A stretch of 64,000 nucleotides of DNA from Magnolia sinica (GCF_029962835.1 NC_080581.1:22148001-22212000), one strand, 5' to 3'. Positions 1 to 12,655 are shown, counted from the first letter of the stretch. Made by a program: numbers and translations. The notes: generated by a model not told the origin, from the letters alone.

Positions 1-390
1 ATAAACAACCTACCCAATGATAAATGCAATGGTCAACCACATCTCATATCAAGCATGCAGATGATGTATATGGGCATGAATTATGGTGATGATATACTCT
101 CCTCATATCAAGGATGGGCCTAGACGGCCTACTCATATCAGGAATGTGCCTAATAATTATGGGGCCCCAATGATTTGGGTTAGTCCACTAAGAGGAGATG
201 ATAATGGGCCTAACAACGGGCCTTAGGGAGGGTTATAATGTGGACGTTTAACCACCATTGCCCTTACAATGTCGTCATTTAACCATCATTGCTCCCAAGG
301 CATGACACATTTTAATACCAACTAGGAAGACGAATGGGCATCATAAACATCTTTACTTACATCATGGTGGAATCACACATCACAATTGGG

Positions 391-713
391 CCTCATATAC
401 ATCAACTTAGGCCTCACACAAGGACGTCACATATATCACATTGGGCCTCGTTCATGGGCCTCATATACATCACTTTGGGCCTGACACAAGGGCCTCATAT
501 ACATCACATTAGGCCTCACTCATGGGCTTCATATACATCACTTTGGGCCTCATACAAGGGCATCATATACATCACATTGAGCCTCACTCATGGGCATCAT
601 ATACATCACTTTGGGCCTCACACAAGGGCCTCATATACATCACAACGGGCCTCACTCATGGGCCTCATATACATCACTTTGGGCCTCACACAAGGGCCTC
701 ATATACACCAATT
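391..713. repeat. 34-bp minisatellite (alternating 68-bp dimers) in LTR A
   Basis: About nine units of the type CATATACATCAC-TTTGGGCCTCAC alternate between variants ending ACACAAGGGCCT and TCATGGGCCT. The unit is 34 bp and not a multiple of three, and it lacks stop codons in the forward frames, so overlapping ORFs appear at 334-732, 522-740 and 590-808. These are repeat artefacts. Confidence 0.9.
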
Positions 714-755
714 TGGATATCAAGCATGGTGATCAACTAGCATGTTTTGTCATCA

Positions 756-758
<3 letters not shown>

Positions 759-787
<29 letters not shown>
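759..787. repeat. (TA)n microsatellite
   Basis: A short alternating TA run directly after the minisatellite. The same TA run sits at the same place in the other LTR copy (about 16549-16579), so it predates divergence of the two LTRs. Confidence 0.9.
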
Positions 788-790
<3 letters not shown>

Positions 791-3700
791 CCATCATCAT
801 TACGATGATGATCATTTTCACTTCATGATTAACATAAACAATGTCATAAGTGTTATAAATAATTACCCATCCATCATCAATGCATATGCTATAATTCACC
901 ATCCATTAAATCATATCTATCATTTCAACAAACAACTCACAATCATCATTATCATGTTACCATACATGTATCATCATCTCACCCATCACTAGGTGCGTCC
1001 TACCTAGTGTGACTTCCACACTGGACTTGAACTATATACAAGGCATGGGGTTGTATAGGTCAAGTGTAAGTCCCACTTGGTGAACCAATAGGCCAACCCA
1101 AGGGCATAAATGTCCAACCATAACGCTTTCAATTGTGGATCTAATTCCACAACTAGGTGGGCTCTACACATTCCACCAACTAGAAACAATGCACAATCCC
1201 AAACACAGGATAACATACTAACATCTTTCATGTCATATATCATATTGGGCCTACTACCCACATACACAATAAATCTAAAAAAAGCCTAATTATCTAGTTC
1301 ATGCATTATAAAATAGGTCTCTCTAAGCATGGTTTACTTGACTAGAGGTAGTATACAAGACACGCTACCCAATAGGCAATGGGCCTGCCCAATGGGCTCA
1401 AGGAAGGTTACCTTTGTGGGTTTCTCATTCCCCAATGATTTCTCCTAGTATTGGGCCTGCTTGGGCCTTAGGGTTGCATCATTTAGATGGGCCCAAGGCC
1501 ACCTATGTCTCAAGAGAACATTTCGATAGCAATATCTATTCACTAAATATTTTATAAGTTATACAACACCCATTTACAAAACATGTCAGGTGGACCTCAT
1601 TACATGAAAGGTAAGGCTCATACAAGACAACCCATATTAGATAACCCACATAAGGTTTTGAGCCCAACAACACCTGAGAGTTAATTTTCAGAGTTTAGAT
1701 ACTGCATTAAATGCTTTGAAAAGGTGGTGGACCCTACTGACGTGGCCTCACATAAAATTTACATCAAAAAGATTTTTGTGCAATGTTGGTTCTGGGCCAT
1801 TTCAAAGTCAGATTCATGATCATGTGGGCCCTACATATGATGAAAGAGAATAACTACCTGGTAGCTCTATGTATGGGCTTTACAAATTATAAAGTAGGCC
1901 TCATTCGTTGGGTGAGTACAATTTACGATGATAGCCCAAACATGGGCATTTGGAGAAACTATGCAGGAAATATAATGCAGAATTAGTTTTGGCCCAATCT
2001 TGAGTACGTCCCATGATCATAGGGGACCTTTCAATGTCCCATCAGGTGACCTTGGTTGTACTATATATGTACTTCAAAAAATATAAGCTGGGACCAATTG
2101 GTTGTGCACACGTAATATTTGTTATAGGGCCAAACATATGTACTTTGATTTTCTACACAACCATGCCTGGCCACATTTTGGGATGCACTCCCTGATCATG
2201 TGGAGTTTGATTTAGCCCGGGTAAAATATTATTTATCTATTCATTGATATAGGTTAGAGGTTCTAAGTAGTGGTTTACTCATATATCTAGCGTGTGATCC
2301 ACTACAGAGGCCCAAAGTTGGTACAAAACATAAATAATCAGACAATTTTCAGCAATGGGGTCTGTCATAACTTAGGGCCCAATTTTCAAACAATTAGGGA
2401 ATTATTCCTAACAAAAAGGTGGGACATCCTAGCTCACTTATATAAGGATTAAACATCCCCCAAAGTAGGACCCTTAACTATAGAGTGTGGGGCCCATTAT
2501 AAGGTGTCAAAGAGGCCTACATGCAATACAGTTAAGTACTTAGAAAATTTTCAGCAAACAAAAAGTGTAAAGGGAAAGAAATAGATCCAATGGCAAGTGG
2601 GGCCCTCATACTAGCAAACCATATATAAAAGACACAAAAATATACATGGGTTCCCTGATTGGATGAACTAATAAAATGCAAAAATCACATGTGATCCCAC
2701 ACCCAAGTGAGTCAATAAGAGGATAATTGTTATGTATAACATAGATCCAACATATTCATCAAGGAACACATGAAATATATATTGATGAAATCCCTATGAT
2801 TAGAGACTCTGTTGGAAGATCTGATCCAATGGAAGGTTTGGGAACAAGTTATTCAGGCCGTTTATAGATTTCCAACCATATAGAGCCTTGGATCCTTCTG
2901 GACCAAGTAGAAATTCAAGATTTGTCCTTACAGAAGTATCTATTGGTCCATAGTTTGTTAAATTTTATTATGAAAGAATCTAACCATAGGGACCATACAT
3001 ATGATTATTAACTATCGCGAGTTAAGAGAAAATATCAAATACATCTAACAGTTGGAATCACGGATATGGCCCAAGCAAGAATGGTCATAATAAGCTTTCA
3101 AATCCATCTTTCGTTTAAGGCGAAGATCTCAACCGTCCGAACTCTGATTGAGGCTTATTATATACCATTGAAAAGTTAGTTCGATTTTTTATAAATCCAA
3201 TGGAACATATGTTTTTAATACATTAATTAAAGGAATTAAAAATGGGTCCTTTTAGGCAAATCAGAATCCTGCATGTGCTATTAGAAAACAACCAAGTAAA
3301 CTTGACATTACGGATGATTAGACCATTAGATGGACATGAAATTTGGTTTAGAGTTAGTTTATATTGTGATTTGTAATATTACCAAGTTTCAACTTCGATC
3401 CTAGCATGGCTGATTTTATATGAATTTTAGAACTTGCTATCGAGAAACAAAAATAGGATTACAAATGAAGGGTGTAGGTATGATGTTCAACATGGTGGAC
3501 CATATTGACATGGGCCACTTTGTTGAACACGATAGATATAAATACATGCACACTAGAACTCCACACCAGTATGGCCCACACATATCAAGAGAAGAAAAAG
3601 AGAAAGAAAGAGGAGGATGAGGAGGATGGGAGGAGGGGTGTAGACTAACCTCAATGGATAGATGGTTGGATGATGATGTGTGGTCCACTCCCTCTAGGAT

Positions 3701-4562
3701 TTATGGTGGGCCACACCTTGGCCCCACTCTCTCTCACTCTCTCTTAAAATCTCAAAATTTTTCTAAGTATAGGAAAAGAATAAGAGCAAAAGAGCTCCTA
3801 CTCTTATATAAGGAATTGGGAGTTAAGGTGGTAAGATGATGTGGCAAGTTTATGGGATCTTATTGGTGCTAAAAGTGAGGTGGTAGATGGTGTATAACAT
3901 GGGTAGTAGATAGGTGAGGTGGATGCTGTTAAGCATGCATTGGCCAAGGTGAAAGAAATCTAGACATGCATTGGCTAATGGATGGATAAGGGTTACGAGT
4001 TGTAGGTGATGCATGGTGGATGATGAAGTGGAGTGTTGCAATTGGTTGTTTGAAGTGATGTGGCACAAATAAAGACATGCATTGGATGCTTGTATAGGAT
4101 GAGGTGGACATGGGTCATGATTAGGCATGGGGAGAGTTCTAATAATGGATTTTAGGATAGAATCTAATTTTGTCTTATAGTGCTTGTCTTATATGTGCTA
4201 GGTTCTTATTTTGTCATGTAGAAATTGTCCTATTTATTAGAAATTTACATGTTCTAAGCCCACATGGGCACAAGTCCAATGGGCTTAGCCTAATAAAGGT
4301 TGCTTGTGTTCTTGGATACATAATTTGGGCCTTACATTCGATGGGTCATATCTCACTAACGGAGCGTCGGATTGATGCGCGGTTTTCACCATTGCGACCA
4401 CAACGATGACGCGGTCCATATGATAGAGGTCTCAAGCTCATCTAGAAAAAATCACTTTGGTGAGTTTTCTAGGTGCACTATGGTGCAGTGTATGGTTTAT
4501 CAACAGTGCTAGATGGGACACATGTGCATACAAGCAGTGTTGCAAAAGACCGGGATCCCACA

Positions 4563-4868
4563 TTATACCCACCTTACAAAAAATTTTGTCCTTAAAATTT
4601 CTAAGGTCACATTCAATTGTGTTAAACAAATGAATAGTCGAATCCCAAAGATCATTGTATAATCACAATTATTTCATAGCATTAGACAGGGCACAACAAC
4701 CAAGAATACCCCAATTGAACATCAAACAAGTAAGAATAATAATCAAGGGACGAGAGTTTTACATTTATACTCATGTGTTTTACATATTGGAAAAACTAAG
4801 TATTCCTAGGTTTTTAAACATCAAGTACACACAGGTTGCCCTAAGATTATTGCTCTGATACCAACTCT
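4563..4868 (-). mobile_element. Element A internal region (306 bp, non-coding)
   Basis: This is everything between the two LTRs of element A. Read on the minus strand it starts AGAGT, then the primer site, and ends in a GAGG/AAGG-type sequence plus AAGGTGGGTATAA just before the LTR start TGTGGGATCC. It resembles the tail of Gypsy chromovirus-type elements (a fixed 'gaggacaaaatttttt' phrase before the polypurine tract). No gag or pol reading frame is present, so replication would need proteins from another element. Confidence 0.75.
4852..4863 (-). other. Primer binding site (tRNA-iMet), element A
   Basis: The plus strand reads GCTCTGATACCA, the reverse complement of TGGTATCAGAGC. That is the standard plant LTR-retrotransposon primer site for initiator tRNA-Met. 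It lies five bases from the LTR end at 4869, as in element B (22211). Confidence 0.92.
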
Positions 4869-6053
4869 TGTCACTCCCTAAACTCGAAAACCGGGCTCAC
4901 AAAATTTTCGATTGCCGAATTCGGCGCAGACAGCCTCCGTAGTATCTCATTCTCCACTCCCGACACTCATATGCCAGATTCTAATCCTGGGGTCTTACAG
5001 GGAGGATTTTCAGTGTGAATTTTTTTTGAACGGTTAATCTATTTAGGCAGTTACACATTTTGTACATGGTATCAACTTATATTAAAGAGACAAACCTGTT
5101 CGACATGTCACACATAATTTGGTGCACTAACTCAACAGTAATGAAGGAAATAATAGCAAACTCCAACAGCTCTTGTAAGCATCCTAAAAAAGTGTAAATC
5201 GTATGTATGAGTAAACCACAGCTCGTGAGTCTACTGCATGCTGGGAATAAAACACGTCTTATCAAGGCACTCTCGTAAAGACATCCAAAACAACCATAGG
5301 TATGTTATCAACCAATCATGTTATCACAGGTGAGTAGGTTATCAATCAAGCATGTCATATAACTATACAAGTTATCATGAATTTGACATCAATAATAGGC
5401 ATGTCACTCAACAAGCGACCATAAACCATTAGAATAGCCAATCATCACGAACAAGATAATCAAATTTCATTTTCTACTATATGACATATGATGGAAAGGC
5501 AATGGCAAGGATGACGTGTAATTGTTCGAATACAAGGACATAATAAACCAAATGTCATACGCTAGGATGTAATGCAATATCCAAATCCTGATGAATCCAT
5601 GAATATGTGAGACAAGGTTTTACCTTCACTGTGTGCATAATATCCTGCTAGCACAGTAGCCTTTCAACCACTGGTAGCTCACCTAGGCCTGTTAGGCCCC
5701 ACTCACATTAGCGTCTGTCTACGTGTTCCCGCCCACATGTGATTATAGTGACGGGGCGTCACAATATGTCATATGTAGAGGATGTAATGCAGTATGCAAT
5801 GCAGAAGAAATGACAAAGCTAAAGTGTGTAGTCCGGATGATAGTACGTGGTATCGCGAGCTGTGGGGTTCATCACAACGGACTTCTATCTAAATCAGTCC
5901 CATACCTAAATTTGGATAGCTAGACTCAATGTGGTAAACTCTTGATCTCAGGTTAGTCACGCGCCCCAACCAAAATCATGGCCATTGCGAAGGTACACAT
6001 AATGATTTGGTTGCGCACCACCAGCCCAAGTGGATAGTGATTGAATGAATGAA
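4869..6053 (-). mobile_element. Element A right LTR, segment 1
   Basis: The segment begins TGTCAC on the plus strand (GTGACA at the LTR 3' end on the minus strand) directly beside the primer site. It matches the reverse complement of the ends of the element B LTRs (for example 22205 back to about 21240) and of the solo LTR near 55168. It includes the recurring block with AGCTTATAGAAAGC-type sequence and CCACTCGGGTTGGTGGT. It is interrupted at 6054 by CACTA-1 and resumes at 14954. Confidence 0.85.
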
Positions 6054-6625
6054 CACTACCAAAAAATGACTAAAGGCTAAGGACTATGCTAGTTTTTGGC
6101 TATGGATATAAACCGTAGCTCTATTACTATGGCTTAAACCCATAGCTAAAAATGCCCAAACCGTAGCTAAAAGCTACCACCTTCACACGTCCATCCAACC
6201 TGCATAGCCCCTTGAGGGACTCTACGAGGCCCATTAAAATTCGTGTGCTCCATCTAATATGTCTATCCGTTTTGAAAAATAATGTTAGGGCAGGACCCAA
6301 AAAATGAAGTAGATTAAACGATCAAGTGGACCACACGTTAGGAAACAGTGGAGATTAATAACTACCATTGAAAGTTCGTGTGGTTCAATTGGACATAATA
6401 TTTGTAGATTTGTTGGGGTCATTTCCTATAAAAAAAATTATAAAATTAATGAACAGAGTGGATTTGTCAAATGCATCAAGATGGACCCCACAAATAGAAT
6501 GAAAAATCCGTCCGTCCAGATCCCGCCAAACGTGTGAACGCGGAGGGGCTGTTACGGACGGAACAATAGCTACGACCTAATGGACTTTTAGCTACGGCTT
6601 TAGACCGTAGTAGGGCTGTAGCAGG
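6054..6625 (+). repeat. CACTA-1 left terminal and subterminal repeats
   Basis: The 5' TIR is followed by several copies of GCTA(T/C)GGATATAAACCGTAGC-like words at 6100-6180 and again near 6570-6612. The words are partly self-complementary (CTACGG...CCGTAG). In CACTA elements such subterminal arrays bind the TNPA-type protein. That role is inferred from family knowledge. 6190-6480 is unique-looking element sequence shared with CACTA-3 (62460-62700). Confidence 0.7.
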
Positions 6626-6649
6626 TACAAAATGTGGAAAACCGCACTC

Positions 6650-6804
6650 ATTTTTCTTTTCCCCCTCTCCCAAAATTTTATTATTTCCCTCTCATGTCCG
6701 TCCTTTTCTCTCTCACTCTCACGTTCGTCCCTTTCTCTCTCACTCTCAATCTCCCACTTCTCTTTTCTCTGTCTCTCTCGATCTCTGACACCATTGTTCC
6801 TGTC

Positions 6805-6839
<35 letters not shown>

Positions 6840-6985
6840 CTCCCGTACCATTGTTCGAAACAGAAAAATCGTCATCAACATTCCTTAGATTGCATCGTCA
6901 GAGAGGATTTTGGTATGCTTTCTTCTCTCTCTCTCTCAATCTCCCGCCCCTTTTCTCTATCTCTTCGATCTCCGACACCTTGATT
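6650..6985 (+). promoter_or_regulatory. CT-rich leader of CACTA-1
   Basis: A pyrimidine-rich run with CTCTCT tracts like a plant 5' UTR follows the left terminal repeats. Equivalent leaders sit just inside the ends of CACTA-2 (30895-31225, and 41281-41500 on the minus strand) and CACTA-3 (62800-63206). ORFs read through it (serine/leucine-rich) are low-complexity artefacts. A transcription start is inferred, not shown. 6986-8165 has no recognisable coding sequence. Confidence 0.45.
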
Positions 6986-8165
6986 AATTGCAAATCAAGC
7001 CTCATCCCAATTATTGGATGATGAGGCATGAATGATGATGAGAAATATTGTAATAAGTCATTGGACTGTAGTAGTCATCCAACCAATGGCATGAGAAAGG
7101 AACTGTTCACTCAAACAAGAAGCATTGGTTGATGGGCTATTGAACACAGAGCCTAGCGAGTGGTCATGGGATGATCAGAAATCCAACGGTGGGATTTCAA
7201 AGTGGGATGGGTTAAAAAATCAAGCCTCAATCATAGAAAATTCCATGCAAGGATAGAAAGTTCTTTGTATGATTACCTATTGCCTGTGGAGCCTTTGTTT
7301 CTGAATTTAATTGCACAGATGGGTTTTCTGAATTTTTTGCCTATATACACTCATGTGGTGGTATCAATGATTTCAATCACTAGAACTCATATGAAGTGTT
7401 CTATATAGCATTTCTCTTTATTTCAATTACTAGATCAATGTTTTCAATCACTTAATTTCAATGAATATGAAATTTTTGTGGAGTTGGTTGTTAAAACATG
7501 CAGGGGAGTTTGTTGTTAAAATGTCAAATAGATGTGATTTTATGGAGTAGTATATTTTCAGTTTGATTGTATTCTCTCTTTATCCGTTGATGGAATATAC
7601 TTTCGGGGTATATTGTTGTTTGATACTCACAACAGACTACTATTTTGTTTGATGATGCTGGAATATTAGTAAAGGGTATTGATGTCAACACCCAACCTGA
7701 TTGATTTGCTTACCCTCCATTTTCCATTTTGGGCATTCTAAAGAGTACATTTGTGGTAATATTTCAAGACCCAAAATTGAAAATAGGGTGCAGCTAAATC
7801 AATTGGAGTAGGCGTTAATAGCAACTCCCCTGGTTAATCAATAACCTGCAATTGATTGCTTTCTTTCAACTCAAACGTTATTTTTTTTTTTTCATTTTTT
7901 GAAGCCGTTATAATTTTTTAGTTTATTTTTGCTTGCAGGCTGGTAGATTTGCTCGCATATGTTGGTGTATGGCCTTACAATTCTCAAAGGTACGCATGGA
8001 ACTTAACAGGATCATTGGCCTATAAGTTCATTTATGTTGTATCTAATGATTTTACATTCAGTAGATTATGATGTCAATAAGATCACCTGGTGATGAGAAA
8101 ATCTGTTGATCTCATTTGCTCATAGATCTACAGTGCATGGGTTGGAGAATGTGTAGCATAAGAGA

Positions 8166-8644
8166 ATGGAAAGTAGAGTGATCTTGCTTCCTTCTGGACC
8201 CTCCATGTGGTTGGCAGGAATGATTTTTGGGTATGGTCTTGGATTTGTGATCATCATGGTCGGGACTACCATTCGTATGACATTGCCATATTTAATTGGG
8301 TTACTTTTTAGTGACCATATTCATGTGAGGCCTCTCTACTTTTCAACTGCAGCAATAATCTAGTTTGAACAGTGATTGTCATTTGTTACTTATTTCCTTT
8401 TCTTCCTGTTACAATTGCATTTCCAGAGATGGTTGAATAGATGGCCCCAGAAAGCGAATGTAATTAGGTTGGCTGGAGAAGGAAGCTGGTTCCATCAATT
8501 TCAAGTGGTGGCACTCTTCCAAGTGTCACCATTTCCCTACACAATTTTCAACTATGCCATAGTGGTAACAAACATGAAATTTGGACCGTACATGTGTGGG
8601 TCAATTGCCGGAATGGTGTCGGAAGCTTTTCTCTACATCTACAA
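8166..8644 (+). pseudogene. Captured fragment of a SNARE-associated Golgi/VTT-domain (TVP38/TMEM64-like) gene
   Basis: Two pieces separated by an intron are recognisable. Piece one (to 8324, then GT) encodes LPSGPSMWLAGMIFGYGLGF, a signature of plant VTT-domain membrane proteins, and ends in the DHIH stretch. Piece two (8427-8644, after TTTCCAG) encodes [20 protein letters not shown], then [15 protein letters not shown] and a GPYMCGS segment, in family order. The rest of the protein is missing, and the reading runs to a stop at 8664-8666. The full-length family protein has about 250-300 residues with several membrane helices, and only its central domain is here. The retained intron indicates capture from genomic DNA. 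Confidence 0.8.
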
Positions 8645-9190
8645 GTCAGTAGTCTCTGAATTTTGAATGATGATATTAGCTGCTTTTTTGATTCAGTGGC
8701 AAATTAAAATAGACAAGCTCTAGAATTTTTCACAGATAGGCAAAGGTCCATGTGACTAGGAAACCCCACTTTTTATTTTTATTGTTTATTTAAGACTGAA
8801 TCTTAGTATATTTTATTTCCTCACTACTACTAATGTCAATATTGTATTTTGTATTTATATCCAAAGATCTGATATGAAAACAATAAAAGGAAAACTTTTA
8901 CTTTTCTATGACTGTATGATTTTTCAAGTTTGTTACAAACCCCTTCTTCTAAAAACCATTGGTTTTATTTTAATGACGACAAGGAAAGTGTAGCATATGA
9001 ACTGTTGCAATGTGATTCAAGTCGAGGAAAAAAGGAAATAAAAGTTCTATTTATGGAGACACTGTTTTTGAAAATTCTGTTTGGTCATTTTAATGATTTT
9101 GAGAAATTGAAACCCATGTAAATATAATAAATATGAAATCTAATTGCAAGGACAATGGAGAACTCCCTAACTAAAATTTCTTATTTCAAG

Positions 9191-9270
9191 CACTTGTTGT
9201 CCTCATGCATGATATGGGTCCAAATTGGGAGCTGATAAGTGATGCTATCAATAGTACCCTGCAGCTCAAG
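9191..9270 (+). pseudogene. Captured exon similar to EAF1/VID21-type chromatin protein
   Basis: After a TTTCAAG acceptor, the exon reads ALVVLMHDMGPNWELISDAI followed by NSTLQLK, then a GTGAAG donor. This matches my memory of the SANT-proximal 'HDMGPNWELVSDAINST' motif of plant EAF1 (NuA4 subunit) proteins. Only one exon of this very large gene is visible. 8645-9190 looks intronic or non-coding. Confidence 0.6.
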
Positions 9271-9620
9271 GTGAAGTTGTATTTAAATCTTTTTCTTTGG
9301 TTATACTAGGAGCACAGTAACTTATAGTGATCTAAGGGAGCTGGAGCATTTTCTGAGTATGGAGAATAGTAATTTTATATTATTTACGAATTACTGGAAT
9401 ATGAAGGACATCTTATTAAATGTGTTGACGCGCTTGGCCGTAATGAAAATGATACTATTTAATAGTTAGAAAATGAGTTTCCAATGGTGGAAATCTAAGG
9501 AGCAAATTGTATGCTGAATATTTACTGCTTGAAGTGCAGTATGAAGACATTATTACAGGATTTTTAATGTCTGTTTAAATTCACAAGCCTCACATTTATT
9601 TTAATGTCTGTAACTTGCAG

Positions 9621-9924
9621 TATGAAGGTCGTAAACACCAAGTGTTTGAGTGTTCCTTGGCTGACCTTCAGGCTGATGAGGATCAGTCCTACAGGATTTT
9701 ACAATCGACAAATTAAGATCGTTGGTCCGTAAGTGGCAAACCTTGATCAAGGCGCATGTACATGTGAAGACGATAGACAACTACACCCTGAGAATGTTGG
9801 ATTCACCAAGAGGCGCCCTAATCAGGTTAAGTGAACCTATTATGCCCAGTCAAGCCAAATCAGAAAAATTTGCAGAAAAATGAGGGAAATCATGGTTAAC
9901 CAGGCAACGTCCTGTGATCTCAAG
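9621..9924 (+). pseudogene. Captured fragment of ribosomal protein eS1 (RPS3a)
   Basis: After a CTTGCAG acceptor, one frame reads [20 protein letters not shown]. It is followed in shifted frames by [45 protein letters not shown] and [16 protein letters not shown]. These are successive eS1 (cyc07/S3a) motifs in the right order. About 20 residues are lost after QSYR, there is at least one frameshift, and stops interrupt it (TGA after RRPNQVK, TAG after DLK). It is a decayed piece, not a gene. The long uninterrupted stretch suggests a large exon or a processed source. Confidence 0.82.
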
Positions 9925-10236
9925 TAGTTGGCGCTTAAGGTTTAGTGTTTTCATTTTCCCTTTCTATCTTCAATTTTCATGGAATGTTTGAGGATTTTGT
10001 TTTAGTAGATGGAGAATTTTGAGAGATGACAATAAGAAATATACATGTAATTGTGGTGCAGATATGGTTTCTGCGAGTTGTGGTGTAGATATACATGTAA
10101 CTATTAAAATAGAAAGTGTAGACTCCACACCAAATCTGCATTCTATCATTTCTACATCTGATGGGGTAATCAACTTAATCATTCCATTGCCAATCTTAAA
10201 AAATGTTGTCAAGTTTAAAAAATATTTACCTTTCTG

Positions 10237-10322
10237 TCTGAACAAATGCTTGTTTCTTTTGTACTGTCTTAGTTATCTTTCTGAACAAATGCTTGTTTCT
10301 TTTGTACTGTCTTAGATATCTT
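10237..10322 (+). repeat. Tandem duplication, 43-bp unit
   Basis: TCTGAACAAATGCTTGTTTC and the bases after it, ending TGTCTTAG, occur twice in direct contact just upstream of the ELMO-like exon. The duplication includes a polypyrimidine-AG stretch, so it may duplicate a splice acceptor region. 9925-10236 shows nothing recognisable. Confidence 0.85.
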
Positions 10323-10327
10323 TTCAG

Positions 10328-11052
10328 AGGTTATTGAACAAGCAAGGTGGAAAGCGAGCTACTTGGGAGTATCCATTTGCTGTGGCTGGTGTAAATATCA
10401 CATTCATGATCATGCAAAGGCTAGATTTGAACTCCCATAAGAGTCATCTCTCTCTCTCTCTCTCTCTCCCTCCCTACCTTCCTCCCTCTGTGTGTGTGTG
10501 TGTGTGTTCATGTGTGTGTTCTTTGTGACACACACTAACAGGTCCCAAGCCCATGTAAATTTGGACGGTTGGTGTCAAATGGGTAGCTCAGCATTCTTGA
10601 GAAGTTGACCCGAAATAACTGAGACAAAGCTATGATGTTGACACACATATACATATAGATGGAATGAGTGTTTTTCCTTTTTCTTTTTTCTTTTACGTAA
10701 TTATTGCCACGGATATTAGTAATATTCTCAAGGCATTGGTATCATCATATCATGATCCTGGTATGAGCACTGCATGAATAATGTTGTGTTCAGTTCATAG
10801 CTATCTGGATCTGGGTTCCATTTTTCATGAAACCAAAAATGGCAAAAAACAAAAAAGAAAAGAAAAGAAAAGGACATGGCACCAATCTCTGCATCAGTGT
10901 TTGTAAATGAATCTATCATAGCTTATAAACTTGAAATTATATGGAATGTGTAGCTACCTGATTGAGAACTTGTCACTAATAATGGCTTATATATATTTGC
11001 AGCAAAACCAAGGACGTTTGTTGGATCAGTTTTCAGCCAAGTGCTTTTAGGT
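10328..11052 (+). pseudogene. Captured fragment of an ELMO-domain gene
   Basis: Exon one, after TTTTCAG, reads LLNKQGGKRATWEYPFAVAG then VNITFMIMQRLDL. Exon two, after ATTTGCAG at 11002, reads AKPRTFVGSVFSQVLL. Together they match the conserved '...EYPFAVAGVNITFMIMQMLDL...SKPRTFV...' core of plant ELMO/CED-12 domain proteins, with the intron in place. The second piece then runs into TAG at 11053-11055. The intron holds CT and GT microsatellites (10447-10510). 11056-12650 contains no recognisable coding apart from a tandem repeat. Confidence 0.78.
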
Positions 11053-12005
11053 TAGACAGAAGTGTCTATGGCCCTCAAACCTGTTTTTATACGTGGGGTA
11101 GGCCCGTGGTGTAGTGATCTAGACTGTTGATTTGATGGCCCATTTTGGAATTGGGAATTTTCAAAAAACCTCACTGATATGACAATCCTAACTGATTGGG
11201 AAGAAGAAACAACAACGACCTACATTTTGAAGGAAAAGGCCAGAGATTGGAACGACTGGGATCTTCCAATCTTTTCATGCCTTGTTTTGCGTCTAAACAG
11301 GGCTGGGTATTTGGGATCCTTTTTTTTTTTTTTAAACAAAAAACTTTTGCCCCTTTGTTTTTCTAAAGACTAAAAACTTTGATACTGGTAGTGTGCAATG
11401 GAGGTTATGCAAGCACCTAGATTACTTAGAAATTGTGTACGTGGCATACAGGTCATTGGTACGTGGCGTACAGGTCATTGAACTGTCCAAATTATGGCCT
11501 AGTTTAGATGTATAATGAACAGAAAAGTTATGCTTGTTTGATCATCTATTCGGTTTGTGCTGAGTTATTTGATGGAAATAATGCCCATGGATCAGTAATC
11601 CAGACCATTCATCCATTGCATCCCAGTGGACAGATTGTGCCCTGAGAATCCCCTGGATTTTTTGCATCCTTTTAGCAACAAATTTGGGACTTCTCTCAAT
11701 TGGAACTAACCACCTACAGGCACCTATACTACTATATGCATTACAAGGCATTTTTTAGCTCCGTGATGTAAAAAAGGTTTTTTTTTTCCTTTTCTTTTTC
11801 CATTTCGTGGCTGAACACCCGTACTACAAATTGTGGTAGAGGTGATTGGAGGTTATCAGTTCTCTTTTTTAATTCAGTGTGGGTCACTTGATTCTCCTAC
11901 TATAGTCCACAAATGGAAATGTTAACATTGTCTCAAAGTAGATTTTTTTTTTTTGCTAGTTACGTTGTTTGTCGAAGATCCTAAAATTGATATGGGTTAC
12001 AGGAA

Positions 12006-12131
12006 TTTGCAGCCCCAAACAAATCACTGTTCTAAAATTAAAAGCCTACCTACTGATTTGCAGCCCTAAACAAATCACTGTTCTAAAATTGAAAGTCTAC
12101 CTACTGATTTGCAGCCCTAAACAAATCACCA
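12006..12131 (+). repeat. Tandem repeat, 51-bp unit, about 2.4 copies
   Basis: TTTGCAGCCC(C/T)AAACAAATC recurs at 12006, 12057 and 12108 with the intervening TGTTCTAAAATT-AAAG-CCTACCTACTGA sequence. The 51-bp period keeps one frame open and produces the ORF at 11969-12178, which I do not regard as a gene. Confidence 0.88.
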
Positions 12132-12655
12132 AAGAAGAAACTGATGTATTGACTCACCAATCGAAAATTTCCCTATGAAGGTAAGTTGTGTACACATCCC
12201 TTTTTATATTCAAGCCATTCCCTTAATTTATGCAAAACTAGGCTACCCAAAATTTATGGACAACTCCCATTGCCTTTGATTTGCTAGAACTAGCATGTGT
12301 GGATTGGCAAAAGTGAGAATGCACTTGGCGTAATTAGTAGCGGTGAGGATCTCCCACAATATTGATAAAACTCTATAAAATAGGAAATAACTCAAATTAT
12401 TATCATAATATGTTGTGTACTCTCTTGGGGCTGTGTATTGAGGCTCAATACATAGTCATATGGTTGTGTATATAGCTGAACATGTATATACCCTTACCAT
12501 TGTGTATATTTTGCCATATGAGGAATTTCCTACATATATACCATCAACAGGATTGTTTTATTTGTACACAGAGATAGACATGCTCTAGGGAGTAACATGA
12601 TGAAAATGTAGAATCAGTATATATAGGGAGTAATATGAAGAAAACATGGAAACAG

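Larger units (their letters stand above)
1..4562 (-). mobile_element. Element A left LTR (3' LTR of a minus-strand giant-LTR retroelement), cut by window start
   Basis: The whole stretch can be followed line by line in 15721-17515 plus 27485-30335, with scattered substitutions and small indels. Both copies stop at the same word, GGATCCCACA, here ending at 4562 and in the other copy at 30335. Beyond that word the two sequences diverge. On the minus strand the LTR therefore begins TGTGGGATCC. The right boundary is followed by a short interior with a tRNA-iMet primer site in minus orientation, which fixes polarity. No protein is encoded: the ORFs inside come from tandem repeats or are short. The missing part of this LTR lies left of the window. 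Confidence 0.85.

Noticed and set aside
334..808. Overlapping ORFs of 132, 72 and 72 codons (also 16054-16598)
   Set aside because: They are translations of the 34-bp minisatellite, open in several frames at once, with no domain and different lengths in the two LTR copies.
6632..7021. Serine/leucine-rich ORFs in CT-rich sequence (similar at 17648-18091, 22760-23176, 62698-63134)
   Set aside because: Low-complexity pyrimidine runs are open in several frames. There is no conserved domain, and the pieces in LTR B are repeated with frame-breaking differences between copies.
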